Shown: piece after piece, positions 11,501-21,189 of the stretch
How the letters are laid out: every line of letters begins with the position of its first letter
Numbering within the stretch: position 1 is the stretch's first letter
DNA from: Eurosta solidaginis
Taxonomy: Eukaryota > Arthropoda > Insecta > Diptera > Tephritidae
Assembly: GCF_040869045.1 (NCBI RefSeq)
Contig: NC_090319.1
Coordinates: 372,387,601 to 372,451,600 of the forward strand
Direction of reading: 5' to 3'
DNA length: 64,000 nt
Program-made: the position numbers and the translations under genes
Notes under the pieces: generated by a model
Databases searched by the model: none
Told to the model about the DNA's origin: nothing
The model's input: only the letters and a program-made list of their open reading frames with translations

Positions 11501-13791
11501 TATCAAAATCATTAGCGTCGAAATAAAATTTGACTGAGCCATGTCCGTCCGTCTGTCCGTTAGCACGATAACTTGAGTAAATATTGAGATATCTTCACCA
11601 AATTTGGTACACGAGCTTATCTGGATCCAGAATAGATTGGTATTGAAAATGAGCGAAATCAGATAATAGCCACTCCCACTTTTTATATATATATAACATT
11701 TTGGAAAACACAAAAAATCTGATAATTTAGTAAATAATACACCTAGAATGTTGAAATTTGACATGTGTACTGATATTGGGACTTTTGATAAAAATTTGAA
11801 AAACAAATTTAAAATGGGCGTGGCACCGGCCACTTGTGATAAAATCAATTTTACCATTATTATTAATCATAAATCAAAAATGGTTAAACCTATCATAACA
11901 AAATTCGGCAGAGAGGTTGCCTTTACTATAAGGACTGCTTTGAAGAAAAATTAACGAAATCGGTTAAGAACCACGGCCACTTTTGTATAAAAGGTTTTTA
12001 GGTTGCCTTTACTATAAGGACTGCTTTGAAGAAAAATTAACGAAATCGGTTAAGGACCACGGCCACTTTTATATAAAAGATTTTTAAAAGGGTCGTGGAC
12101 GAATAAAATAAGCTATATCTTTGCAAAAAAGAGCTTTATATCAATGGTATTTCATTTCCCAAGTGGATTTATAACAATAAATAGAAAAACTTCAAATTTT
12201 AAAAAATGGGCGTGGCACCGCCCCTTTTATGACTAAGCAATTTTATATGTTTCGGGAGCCATAACTCGAAGAAAAATTAACGGATCGTAATAAAATTGGG
12301 TACACCAATTTTCCCTATAGTAGAAAATATTTCTAGTAAAAATGGACGGGATCGGTTAAAGACCGCTGCAACTTAGATATAAAATAAGTTTAATAGGGTC
12401 GTAGACTAGAATAATAAGCTATAACTTAGCAAAAAATAGTTTTGAATCAATGATATTTCACTTATCAAGTTTTATTGTAAGATATGGGGAGACATTTTTT
12501 TTTAACGAGCGGTGCTACGTGTTATGTAGAAAAGTAATTTATCTGAAATGAAATGTGCAATTGAAGCTCACGCTGAGTATATCATGTTCGGTTACACCCG
12601 AACTTAGACACCTTTACTTGTTTTCTTTGTGCGGACGAAGCCACGGGTGCCGCTTCCTGTTTTTTTTTTTCCCCCTTTCCATAGTCCACGCCCACGTTCT
12701 CCACTCTCTTTCGATCTTCCCTCCCTACCTCATCTTGAATAAAAATATGTTCACTGCTTTCCAAATAAGGGGCTTTATCTAAAGAATTTCCTATTTTCCG
12801 TTTATTTCTCAAAAAATGGTTTGAACTCGGATTTAACGTTATAAAGACATTTTAGGTTGTTAATTGGGATGAAAAGTATCCGACAGCCTAAGTTCTTAAA
12901 ACGTATAAGCACTTACCAAATTTGGTTAGAAATATCTCGCCCAAAATTGTGATTCGCAAATTTTGCTGTTGTAGCATATTTCGCTCTTTTAGGTTTTAGA
13001 GCTGCCAGGAGTTAGTCAAGTAACTGTAGTCAAAGGAGGGACGATGAGATAGGTAGTCTTCCGAAGTGGGCCTGGTAGTATTTTCACCCGCAAAACTCAA
13101 GATCCAAGTTGCGTTATCGACTGTCCCTAAGCATAAAGTCAACCGATGCCATGTTGTTGTTGTTGTAGCGATAAGGTTACTCCCCCAAGGCTTTAGGGAG
13201 CGTTATCGATGTGATGGTCGTTTGCCGGATACAGATCCGGTACGCTCCGGTAACACAGCACCATTAAGGTGCTAGCCCGACCATCTCGATTTGTATGGCC
13301 ACATCAACCGATGCCATAGAATGTATTTAGATGGAAGACTCTGGTTGTACCTAATAAACATTTTAAAATCTTTTAATTATTTTATAGGCATGAATATCCA
13401 CGTACATTTGACACCGTATCAAGTACAAGATGATCGTCGACCATGGATTCGAAAGGAAGAGAAAATTTTTACGGATATGCTACGTCGTTTGGGTGCACCA
13501 ATAACGCGCCATTTGCACTATGATAGTCAAACAGCGAACCTAATGACACATTTTGAGGTACTTCAAGCTTTTTGTCAACACATACATGCGCTAAATCAAC
13601 AGCAATTACAAATGCAACAACAACAGCAGCAGCAGCAATCAACAACGCAACAACAACAAACATCAGCTCTACAACCATTACAGCAAACTTCTAGCAACAT
13701 TCAATTGAATGAACAGCTACAACAACAAGTCCAGCTTAATAACACAAATCGGTCAGAGTTGGGCAAGACAAGTACTAGTGGATCAAAGTGA
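5355..13791 (+). CDS. C2orf69: C2orf69 homologue, spliced gene (six coding exons)
   Basis: Exons 5355-5594, 5657-5784, 7571-7675, 7742-8405, 9827-9992 and 13388-13791 join in one frame across GT-AG introns. From the first in-frame ATG (5409) they give 551 codons including the TGA at 13789. Blocks shared with vertebrate C2orf69, in order: VVYFGGDVQ, a FSCFDNFV block, LIGFSKGCVVLNQ (GxSxG elbow), MYWLDGGHGG, and VHLTPYQVQD with RPWIRKE. Vertebrate C2orf69 is a mitochondrial protein with a predicted hydrolase-like fold, needed for normal mitochondrial function; the fly role is inferred. The fly protein has a low-complexity insert of about 170 residues before the elbow and a polyglutamine tail. 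An upstream coding exon is possible, since 5355 follows a splice acceptor. Introns are packed with mobile elements. Confidence 0.85.
5657..5784 (+). CDS. C2orf69: C2orf69 homologue, exon 2
   Basis: It follows a 62-bp intron ending TGTTTAG and runs to AG|GTAAGC (phase 2). It encodes DFPESMETNRD through a block ending in HIIVIRPVR, matching the vertebrate segment between FPGDVQ and the conserved CYDNFV motif. Confidence 0.85.
6183..6556 (+). mobile_element. Near full-length CAA-tailed retroposon (family A) in intron 2
   Basis: The copy runs from a head with ATACCCGCGGCAGGTATG through GTAAGAGGCGACT, the GGCGACCCC block and a CCGGATCTGCATCCGGCAAAG region to a (CAA)n tail. An 11-bp duplication, ACCATATCGGA, flanks it (6172-6182 and 6557-6567). 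It lies in sense orientation, 221 bp from an antisense copy in the same intron. Confidence 0.85.
6778..7199 (-). mobile_element. Full-length CAA-tailed retroposon (family A), antisense in intron 2
   Basis: It begins on the + strand with TGTTGTTGTTGTAGCGATAAGG (the reversed CAA tail) and ends with CCGCGGGTATATTCTAACCCC. A 12-bp duplication, GGAAAGGAAGGC, lies at 6766-6777 and 7200-7211. A GATTCAAGGGG-like word in the head of other copies resembles a pol III B box, so the family may be a SINE, but I cannot exclude a non-autonomous LINE end. Confidence 0.85.
7212..7570. other. Intron 2 remainder
   Basis: AT-rich intronic sequence leading into the acceptor GTGTTTGCAG at 7561-7570. No other element recognised. 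Confidence 0.6.
7571..7675 (+). CDS. C2orf69: C2orf69 homologue, exon 3 (FSCFDNFV block)
   Basis: Bounded by acceptor TTTGCAG and donor AA|GTGAGT. Entering in phase 2 and leaving in phase 2, it encodes MEFKTFSCFDNFVRGN and PDHTPMNHALQHLEK. This is one of the most conserved segments of the C2orf69 family. Confidence 0.88.
7742..8405 (+). CDS. C2orf69: C2orf69 homologue, exon 4 with low-complexity insert and GxSxG elbow
   Basis: A 66-bp intron precedes it and the donor CAA|GTGAGT ends it in phase 0. It starts with a LLQNLSQRLISIP helix, then an alanine run at about 7800-7855. A Ser/Thr/Asn/Asp-rich stretch of some 170 residues follows, then NPLWWRENLNLDKAKLVLIG and FSKGCVVLNQ. The serine in GFSKG is the predicted nucleophile. 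The insert has no counterpart of that length in vertebrates and is probably disordered. Confidence 0.88.
8570..8930 (+). repeat. Dispersed repeat 'family D', copy 1 (intron 4)
   Basis: About 360 bp closely matching 59562-59921 in the same orientation. It contains an inverted pair, GATGTCGCTG and CAGCGGCGACATC (about 8751-8806), that could form a hairpin, and a short CAACAACAACAA run. No coding capacity and no target-site duplication recognised. Confidence 0.7.
9258..9692. mobile_element. PIF/Harbinger-like MITE with TAA target duplication (intron 4)
   Basis: Terminal inverted repeats AGGGCCAATTAA (9258) and TTAATTGGCCCT (ending 9692) are flanked by TAA at 9255-9257 and 9693-9695. Three-base TWA duplications are typical of Harbinger-type elements. 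The inside repeats GGTTATGG words and related sequence occurs at 62950-63980. 435 bp, non-coding. Confidence 0.75.
9827..9992 (+). CDS. C2orf69: C2orf69 homologue, exon 5 (MYWLDGGHGG block)
   Basis: The acceptor is CACTTCAG (ends 9826) and the donor GG|GTAAGT, leaving phase 1. It encodes FIYEFHYLKTLTPDDSTMI and then RIKDMYWLDGGHGGQKNTWI, the segment that follows the nucleophile elbow in the family. Confidence 0.88.
10302..10667. mobile_element. Mariner-type MITE, copy 1 (TA-flanked)
   Basis: Long terminal inverted repeats, TGTGACATGGAATCATGAAA at 10302 and its near complement ending at 10667, are flanked by TA on both sides (10300-10301, 10668-10669). The repeats extend to about 38 bp, including CGACCCTATTGTGC. 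Copy 2 is at 32541-32935. Non-coding; it would need an unrelated transposase in trans. Confidence 0.8.
10725..11370. other. Intron 5 sequence with degenerate minisatellite words
   Basis: Stretches at 10725-10800 and 11060-11300 repeat the TTTCGGGAYYAT word of 4100-4980. Between them (about 10820-11060) is a segment I do not recognise. No coding features. Confidence 0.5.
11398..12622. mobile_element. Family B non-coding element in intron 5
   Basis: The left part (11398-11640) is the reverse complement of 1-262. The right end reads TTCGGTTACACCCGAACTTA near 12587-12606, as at 38945-38970. In the middle, GGGCGTGGCACC motifs recur and an 86-bp unit is tandemly duplicated at 11915-12000 and 12001-12086. 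No ORF resembles a transposase. Confidence 0.6.
11915..12086. repeat. 86-bp tandem duplication inside family B
   Basis: Both units start GGTTGCCTTTACTATAAGG and run through AACGAAATCGGTTAAG and CACGGCCACTTTT. They differ by only a few bases, so the duplication is recent. Confidence 0.85.
12623..13138. other. Intron 5 remainder
   Basis: Contains a polypyrimidine run near 12660-12690. No gene or element boundary recognised. Confidence 0.5.
13153..13303 (-). mobile_element. 5'-truncated CAA-tailed retroposon (family A) in intron 5
   Basis: Antisense copy, 151 bp, starting at the reversed CAA tail and stopping shortly after the CCCGACCATCTCG block. A perfect 14-bp duplication, TCAACCGATGCCAT, sits at 13139-13152 and 13304-13317. 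It lies only 84 bp from the exon 6 acceptor. Confidence 0.88.
13388..13791 (+). CDS. C2orf69: C2orf69 homologue, last exon with polyglutamine tail
   Basis: The acceptor TTTATAG ends at 13387 and completes a glycine codon, followed by MNIHVHLTPYQVQDDRRPW and GAPITRHLHYD. The conserved family end (THFEVLQAF) is followed by about 75 residues rich in Gln, including a CAG/CAA run near 13600-13640. The frame ends AAG TGA C at 13789-13791. The tail is absent from vertebrate relatives and may be disordered. Confidence 0.88.
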
Positions 13792-14241
13792 CATCACCGT
13801 CGTCGCAATGTAAGCCGCTTACATTTGCGTAGAGTAGCAACTGTATCATCGGCAACGCTAGGCAGCAGCATCAGCTCATTGGCAACCACATCGAAAGCAA
13901 TTTTGCATGTATCACCACAACCAGTACAGCATCAGTCAATAGTTGCTGCACCAACAACAAATTTCACCCTGCTTGATATTGCAACACCATCAATTGTAAA
14001 TAATTATACCCTTCACATGACACAAAATGCAATACCAACAACTACAATTACAAGCGCACCAGCAGCAACAGCCGTTGTGCCTAATCGACTACGCCAAAGG
14101 GCACCAAACTTGCAGAGAGGCAGGCCAAGACCAAATCAGCGTTATCTTCACCATCATCATCATCACAGAGGCCAGAAAACTAAAGTTCATCATTATACAC
14201 GTGCTAAAGGTAGGCTTTTACAACATCAGTCATGTCGTTAG
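13792..14241 (+). other. In-frame readthrough extension after the C2orf69 stop
   Basis: After TGA at 13789-13791 the same frame stays open for 149 codons to a TAG at 14239-14241. The extension begins HHRRRNVSRLHLRRVAT and is rich in Ser, Thr, Ala and Gln, with a His run (HHHHHH) near 14153-14168 and a basic end. TGA followed by C is the leakiest stop context and the one most enriched among readthrough genes in Drosophila. An overlooked splice that skips the stop is the main alternative. Confidence 0.55.
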
Positions 14242-14598
14242 TTATACTTTTGTTCGACAGTCAAAAAGACAAATTTTGTGCGGAAATGCTTACATTCATA
14301 TGTATATATTAATATACATATATGTACGTTCATCTATGCATGTATATACAAATTTCTTGTGTCCTTTCATTGTTCATATTTTTAAACGTGCCCAAAACAG
14401 GGTTGTGTGATTTTGATTTGAATGAATCAGGAATCCATAAATGAAATAATTTTTTTTTTTTTTGAAAATTGTTTCAATTAAAAGATATTTTTTATTTGAT
14501 TCGGCATCTAAACAAAAAATACATTTGTGATTTAATTCTTCAGCCATATCAAAGATATTTATTATTATTATTATTTTTTCATTCCAAATCAAAGGTCC
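14242..14598. other. Probable 3' flank of the C2orf69 gene
   Basis: AT-rich, with ATGTATATA words, a T run at 14449-14462 and an ATT trinucleotide repeat near 14557-14580. No clear AATAAA signal next to the stop. Its last five bases, GGTCC (14594-14598), are one copy of the BEL target-site duplication. Confidence 0.5.
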
Positions 14599-14861
14599 TG
14601 ACGTTAATGCAATTTTAGTTTATTGAAATGTATAAGAAAACGGTTGACAAAACAATAACAATTTAACTGTATGTATGTATGACAATTTCTTTCCTTGGCG
14701 GTTGATGTGTTTCCAAATTGTGTTGTCTCTGTGTTGGCTGTTGGCTTAGACTCTGCGCTCTTCTTTTGTTGTGGTGGTATTTATATTCGCACTGAAAGGT
14801 AACAATGTTGCGCATATGATTGACTACAATTTAAAATGTGAATGCACAGGGTGCCATCACA
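14599..14861 (-). repeat. BEL element 3' LTR
   Basis: The LTR starts TGACGTTAATGC on the + strand and ends GCCATCACA. The adjoining CCCCACCCCACC (14862-14873) is, on the minus strand, the purine-rich tract expected just upstream of a 3' LTR. Confidence 0.9.
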
Positions 14862-17700
14862 CCCCACCCCACCGTGAATCGCGTAGTGATTCACCATTTA
14901 TTCTGAGGATGGCAAGCCTTGACACTGGCCGACGCAGTACTCCGTTAGCTGTTTTAATCTCAACGAGGCGGATTTGCTTATCCTTAGCGGGAAACACCTT
15001 GGTAACTCGTCCCTTCTTCCACTGGCTTCGCGGTTGAAGATCGTCGCAGACGAGAACCAAATCGTTGATAGCGATTGGTTTAACTTTTTCTTGCCACTTA
15101 GGCCTCACAAGTAATTGGGGCAAATAATGTCTCACCCATTGCTTCCAAAAGCGGTCTCTCAGATTTTGTGCGATACGCCATTGTTTTCGAAGGTAAATGT
15201 TTTGATCGGCTGGCTGCGCTGTTTGCATGGAATTGGGGCATCCCATAAGGAAATGGTTAGGAGTGATTGGGTCGTCCTCTTCCGATGATAAAGGCACGTC
15301 GGTAAGTGGCCTCGAATTTAAAATATTTTCAGCTTCGATCAATACGCTTCGAAGTGTGTCTTCCTTCGGTGCCTCCTCACGAAGTGTCTTTAGCAGCATT
15401 CTTTTTACGACACCTATAAGGCGCTCCCAACAACCCCCTGAACTTGGGTTGGAAGGGCAATTAAATTTCCAATCAATATTGCGGCTGGTGGCTTCATCTG
15501 ATATGCGCTCGAAATTTAACATGTGATCAGCTTCCTTTAGCTCCCGTTGAGCGCCCACAAAATTCGTGCCGTTGTCGCTTCTGATTCTTATTGGAGTGCC
15601 ACGGCGGTTGATAAAGTTTCGAAGACACAACAAAAACGCATCGGTCGATAAATCATGCGCAAGCTCTAAATGGGCTGCGCGCGTAGTTAGGCACGTAAAT
15701 ATAACTGCCCATCGTTTTTCTCGCCGGCGACCAACGGTAACATTGAATGGGCCGAAAAGATCAACTCCTGTGTAAGAGAACGGCTTGACATAAGGAGTGA
15801 CCCGATCCTCAGGCAACTGACCCATCAGAGGCGCTGTTGGTTTAGCTCTGTCTATGTGGCACGTTAAGCATGTACGTTGCACGGACTTCAACAGCGACTT
15901 GGCATGAGTAAACCAAAACTTTTGGCGGGCTTCGTACAATGTCAATGCGAAATTCTGATGGTGTAGCCGCTCATGATACTGACGCATTATGAGTTCGGAG
16001 ACGATGTGTTTGGATGGCATTAAAATTGGTCTTCTGGCCTCTACTGGCAAAACCGTAGCTGCGTCTAGGCGACCTTGGATTCGCATGATCTGATCGTTGT
16101 CTAGATACGGCGTTAATGAACGAATACTGCTTTGTCTATGGAGTTGCTCGTCTTTCAATAGGGCTGATACTTCTTCTGCGTAAACTTCGCGCTGAACGGC
16201 TTTGACTATGTATATCTCTGCTTTATTAAGTTCGGCGGCGCTTAGCTCTGACTGCAGACCGCCTCCATCACATGTCTGATAGGTGCTACGTAGTTTCAAA
16301 AATATGTCGGCAGCTCGCAGGACCCATGCCATTACCCGTTTCATCTTTAAATATGAAGAAAAACGATTAAATTTTAGTAAACAACTAGTTACCTTGGCTT
16401 GTATATGTAGGCTTGGCAAAATCTCCTCCTCGAGTAGCTCGGGCATATGTGTGCAAGATGTGGCTGGCCAATCCTCAACTGAATGTAGCAGAAACTCAGG
16501 TCCATGCAACCATGGCCCACGTTCCTCAATCTTTGGTGGCCACTTTGGACGGGTGGCGACGTCTGTGGTATTGTTATCGGTCTGAATCCAACGCCATTGT
16601 GAAGGTTTAGTTGATGCTAAAATCTCTGCTATGCGATGACCAACGTATGGCTTAAATTTTCGTTCTTTCGAGTTGACCCAGTGTAGTACGGTTTGCGAAT
16701 CCGACCAAAAATATGTTTGATTTACTTGGACGTTGTGACCTTGGCGGACCAAATTCGCAACTCGGACGCCTAACACTGCGGCTTGCAATTCCAATCTTGG
16801 TACGGATAATAACTTCTGCGGGGCGCCTTTGGTTTTGCCCGCGATAAATGTGACATCACAACCATCACTACTAGTGATTCGAAAGTACGCAGCCGCTGCG
16901 AATGCTGATTGACTGGCATCCACCACTATGTGCAACTGTATGGAAGTTGTAGATTGAAGCTGCGGTGAATACCATCGTTTAACTTTAACAATATTAACGT
17001 GTTTTAGTTCGCTCCACCACATAACCCATTTGTGATGCAGGCTACTCGGAATCGCTTCGTCCCACCCGATAGAATGTCTCCACACTTCTTGTAGTAGCAT
17101 TTTGGCAAAAAGCAAAAAATCGGCGATAATGCCAAATGGGTCAAACACCGACATTACTATACTGAGGAGTTCACGCTTGGTTGGAGCACGATCTCCCTCT
17201 AAAACGGCTTTTGAAACTCGGTGAAAATTAAGCATAAACTCAAATGAATCTGTCATGGTGTTCCAGCGCATTCCCAATACCTTTTCATAGCTGACTCCGT
17301 TTTCTAGACTTATAGACTGTGGCATGTGTGGCTCTGCATTCAGGCTATCTTGCAGACGTTTGACGTTTGATACAAATCCGCGTAATTGAAAACCTCCTTC
17401 AGAATGGATATAAACGATGTCATTGCAAATCCGCTCAGCGTCTTGTTCGTTCTTGAAACTGGCAACGAAATCGTCAACATAATGGCTTTCGACGATGGCT
17501 GTAGCGGCTTCTGGATACTGTTGGCGGAAATCTTCGGCATTTTTATTTTTGACAAATTCCGCTATACATGGTGAGCATATGGCTCCGAAAACCATAGACT
17601 GCATAACAAAGTGCTCGACTGGCTGATTAGCGTTTCCATCACGCCATAAAAATCGTTGCGCCTGTTGATCTCGCTTGTTAATGAGTACTTGCGAGAACAT
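14857..17700 (-). pseudogene. BEL pol, part: reverse transcriptase, RNase H, integrase
   Basis: 947 codons open. The reverse transcriptase active site is YVDDFVASF (residues about 74-82). RNase H-like sequence follows, including HIVVDASQSAFAAAAYF. The integrase zinc region has HERLHH and CLTCH; its catalytic core has GVDLFGPF and IRSDNGTNFVGA. The end matches the C-terminal domain of BEL integrases (QWKKGRVTKVFPAKDKQIRL). The start is lost to a one-base frame change near 17698 that joins it to the next ORF. The ORF runs into the 3' LTR edge, as usual. Confidence 0.9.
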
Positions 17701-18233
17701 TCACGAATGTCGGCTGCGACTGCAACTGCCCCTTCACGAAATTTGAATAAAATGTTCAGTAATGGTTTGGCATGTTCGCGCCCTTTAAGTAGGCACGAGT
17801 TCAACGATACGCCATTTACTAGGACAGCTGCATCGAACACAACTCTCATTTTCTCTGGCTTGTGTGGGTTATGAACTGCAAAATGCGGTAAGTAAAAATT
17901 AAATTTAAAGTTCATACGTACTTCTTCCTCAGACAGCTTTCGGGCATAGCCCATGCGCAAATATTTGTCGATCTCCTCCTTGTATTTGGCGGCAAAACGG
18001 GAATCGGCCTTCATCTTGCGCTCTATGCCCAACAAGCGCTTGTACGCCATGTCGTAACTGTCCGGAAGTGCTGGTGGTAAATTTCGCCATAGTACTCCGC
18101 TCTCAAAACGCTTGCCCAAACGTCGGGTGTTGTTGTGTAGCATCAGGCGCGCTATCTGATCTTCCTCAGATTTAATTTGATTCATTAACTCACCTATTCC
18201 GAAGTTGTCGGCGGCAAAGTATTCGGTTACCAA
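17562..18233 (-). pseudogene. BEL pol, part: N-terminal reverse transcriptase
   Basis: 223 codons including SGVLWRNLPPALPDSYDMA, YLPHFAVHNPHKPEKMRVVF and DAAVLVNGVSLNSCLLKG, the first blocks of a Pao-type reverse transcriptase. After AAD-I-R-E (about 17700) it slips out of frame relative to the following pol ORF. Upstream it is also out of frame with the protease segment, the break lying near 18235-18250. Confidence 0.88.
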
Positions 18234-18247
18234 TGCGTTTAGTGATG

Positions 18248-18694
18248 TTAGACCTTTCGCTCACGGATATGCAATACAACTGGTGTTAGTGGCGGTGAAC
18301 TGGTTGGACCGTAGGCTATCCAACCTAATTTCGTCTTAATGGCTACAGGGCTATTTTCGCTGGCTTGAACAGTTGTGGACGGAACACTTAGCGATGTGTT
18401 ATCAAGACCCAACAACAACGACGGCTTGACACGACTATAATTTTCTAATGGCAGGAACTCTAAGTGGGCAAAATCGGCTTTCGAAAATGATTGTGCTGGC
18501 AAATCAAGGCTTCGCAGCGTCCACACGTTTCGAATATTATATGTTGATGCGGAATTTTTGCCTCTTATTTCCAGGTTTACCTTCGATGACTCCTCGGTTG
18601 TGCAGTTTTCGCCATACCATTGAAGCGTTAGTGGCTGTCTACGACCTTTTAGACCCAAACGTTTAGCTAAGTTATCTTCGATCTGATCCCTCAT
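18248..18694 (-). pseudogene. BEL protease/linker segment
   Basis: 148 codons carrying the second half of the BEL aspartic-protease region: LAKRLGLKGRRQPLTLQW, then LLGLDNTSL and KLGWIAYGP, which are landmarks of the protease-to-RT linker. The active-site DEGS lies on the neighbouring ORF (18672-19310), one base out of frame. Confidence 0.82.
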
Positions 18695-19310
18695 CCACCA
18701 TGGCGAAAACGTCTACGCTACCGTTCGGCCCCATTAGCGTAACCGGAACGTATTTAAAAAATTTACCACTTTCCCGGTCGACATCTCTACAGTTTAGCAC
18801 TGGCTGGGACTCACCTGTATGGCATGTAGCAGCTGTATTTTGAGGCAAACTCGAATTTTCGTGCAGGCTATGATGATGGTATCGGCGGCAACCATCAACG
18901 TCACACATTCTTTTTGAACGACATTTGACTGTGCTATGACCCTTACGTAGACACGAGAAGCAGAGCTGCTTACCCTTTACTTTTTCCCAACGATCGTGCA
19001 CGCTCATGTTTTTGAAAGATTCACAGCTGGAGATTACGTGAGCACCCTCGCATACGTAGCACTTAATACCCTGTCCGCGTTCTACTTGTTTTTCTCTTCC
19101 AACGTGCATTATTCGACGCGACGATTGTTGTTGAGGCACTGGCTGATGACTTCTAGTGGTCGTGTTTGACGGCGGAATGAGACACGCACTGGCAAGTTCG
19201 CTTAACCATAATGAAAACTCCTTCACCGTTGCATATGGCCTTATATTGATGGCATGGCATGTCCACTCATATTGTTTACTGGGTGGCAATTTCATGACCA
19301 GCTGCTCCAA
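18672..19310 (-). pseudogene. BEL gag C-terminus, zinc knuckles and protease start
   Basis: 212 codons. LVMKLPPSKQYEWT is the gag tail. CYVCEGAHVISSC and CFSCLRKGHSTVKC are cysteine/histidine knuckles. VFAMVDEGSD is the start of the protease domain. Upstream continuity with the gag ORF (19441-20034) is broken by a frame change near 19485. Confidence 0.85.
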
Positions 19311-19440
19311 TAGTGTGGTATTTGAAAGATGATGCTCACACTTGGCCGATGTTAAAAATCCGACGATGTTTCTTGTTTTAGTGGAGAATGCTATAATTTG
19401 ATCTACCTTATTCTCGCTGATAATGGGAAACTGCTGTACT

Positions 19441-20034
19441 TTACTTATTTGGCTTCTTACTAAAATATCTGGGCGCCCAAAATGAAATTCTAACTGCTAT
19501 GGCATTTGGCACATCATTAGGATATATTAACATGGATGCAACAGTTTCCTTGGCACGACCAACTAGGCATTTATGCAAGCGCATTAAATTCTGACGATTG
19601 CTGTAGCGAAATGCCTGCGTTGTGTCCTTGAAATTCGCTAAGAACAGTGGCCATTCGTCAGGATTGCCCGAAAAACTTGGCAGGTCATATAATTTTGTCA
19701 CCGATTCATTGCTTGGCAAGACTGTATCTTGCGTCGGTCGCTCTGGTAGTGACACTGGTGAACTTTGCCGCGTTGCTTCTACAAGATGTGGTTGTGGTAC
19801 TTGTTGCGCCTCCCGTTCTATATTGCTTCGCAAACGCTCAATATCCCGCTGGCTTTCTTCAGTCGCCACCCTCAGCTCTGATACTGCATTGGTAGGTGCA
19901 TTCAGACTCTCTACAATTGAGGCAAGATGAATTTGCGATGCTCCTACGGCTCCCTCCGTATTCTCCTCTGGATCATGTTGAGTACTGTCCTGGCTCCGCA
20001 AATTATACCCGTTGCCTCCCGGCATGTTGCTCAT
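19441..20034 (-). pseudogene. BEL gag N-terminus
   Basis: 197 codons starting MSNMPGGNGYNLRSQD. A predicted coiled-coil follows (SELRVATEESQRDIERLRSN), then LPSFSGNPDEWPLFLANF, the hallmark of BEL/Pao gag. It leaves frame near its end (AVRISFW), where the expected gag continuation is one base away. Confidence 0.87.
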
Positions 20035-20348
20035 ATATTGTGTTAGACGGTGCGATTAAATCTTTATTACACAAAATTTCGGACGACAATAAGACGAATT
20101 ATTTTATAAGTATTAATTGCAGTGGACAACAATTATATTTTTTACGGGCACGTACGACAATTTTTAAACAATCACAATTTTCTTTTCACGGCACGATATC
20201 TATTTTAGCAAAATTACAGAATTTTTCTATCTCGCGGCAACTGTACGCGACTTTAGCCAAAACAATTTTCCCTTTTACCAAATTCCGTAACTCGCACGAT
20301 ATCCAACAGCCAATCACAATAATTTGGAGAACAGTTTATTTGGAAAGA

Positions 20349-20611
20349 TGACGTTAATGCAATTTTAGTTTATTGAAATGTATAAGAAAACGGTTCACAA
20401 AACAATAACAATTTAACTGTATGTATGTATGACAATTTCTTTCCTTGGCGGTTGATGTGTTTCCAAATTGTGTTGTCTCTGTGTTGGCTGTTGGCTTAGA
20501 CTTTGCGCTCTTCTTTTGTTGTGGTGGTATTTATATTCGCACTGAAAGGTAACAATGTTGCGCATATGATTGACTACAATTTAAAATGTGAATGCACAGG
20601 GTGCCATCACA
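20349..20611 (-). repeat. BEL element 5' LTR
   Basis: Same 263 bp as 14599-14861 except G/C in GGTTSACAAAAC and C/T in AGACTYTGCGCTC. For the minus-strand element this is the 5' LTR and would carry the promoter. Confidence 0.9.
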
Positions 20612-20765
20612 GGTCCTTCTTATTGGGTTTGAGATTTCGCGAAGTTATCGACCTTCAAAAAACAAGAAAACGCGATTTTTTTACTAAAAAATCTCCCAGT
20701 TTATTATATTGAGCTTCGAAAACGATTTTTATGTTGTTCTTCTACATACGACTGAGAACTAAGGT

Positions 20766-21133
20766 AGGTATGCCTGTCCTAAGAGGCGACTAAAATACCA
20801 GATTAAAGGGGATGTGTAGCGCAGCCCTTCAGGTTGCCAGTACAATATATAGGTTCTCCAAATCCAATTGTCCACCTCACCTATCCGCGGCGAATCCTGT
20901 TTCACTAACAGACGATGCTCTGGCGACCCCAAGCTCCTCAAGGAACTTGGGTGTGGGGGGATGGCCTGAAGGTTTAATGTGGCCACATAAATCGTTCCCG
21001 AGATGGTCGGGCTAGCACCTTAATGTGCTGTGTTACCGGAACGTACCGGATCTGTATCCGGCAAAGGACCTGCACATCGATAACACTCCCCAAAGCCTTC
21101 GGGGACCAACCTTATCGCTACAACAACAACAAC
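20766..21133 (+). mobile_element. CAA-tailed retroposon (family A), near full length
   Basis: Starts AGGTATGCCTGTCC and ends in (CAA)n. Target duplication AACTAAGGT lies at 20757-20765 and 21134-21142. Carries the CCGGATCTGTATCCGGC palindrome-like block characteristic of the family. Confidence 0.85.
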
Positions 21134-21189
21134 AACTAAGGTGCTGTATTTCCTCATATTGCTTGCGGAGATAACTTCTTAAATCCCTG

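Larger units (their letters stand above)
14599..20611 (-). mobile_element. Complete BEL/Pao LTR retrotransposon
   Basis: 6,013 bp with 263-bp LTRs (TG...CA) at both ends and a perfect 5-bp target duplication GGTCC (14594-14598 and 20612-20616). The minus strand encodes gag, zinc knuckles, an aspartic protease region, BEL-type reverse transcriptase/RNase H and integrase. The LTRs differ at only two positions that I could see, so insertion was recent. The coding region is nevertheless split by at least four single-base frame changes. No envelope gene. Confidence 0.93.

Noticed and set aside
14027..14410. 127-codon frame overlapping the C2orf69 extension
   Set aside because: Out of frame with the gene; begins inside the readthrough region and runs into AT-rich flank with no motif.
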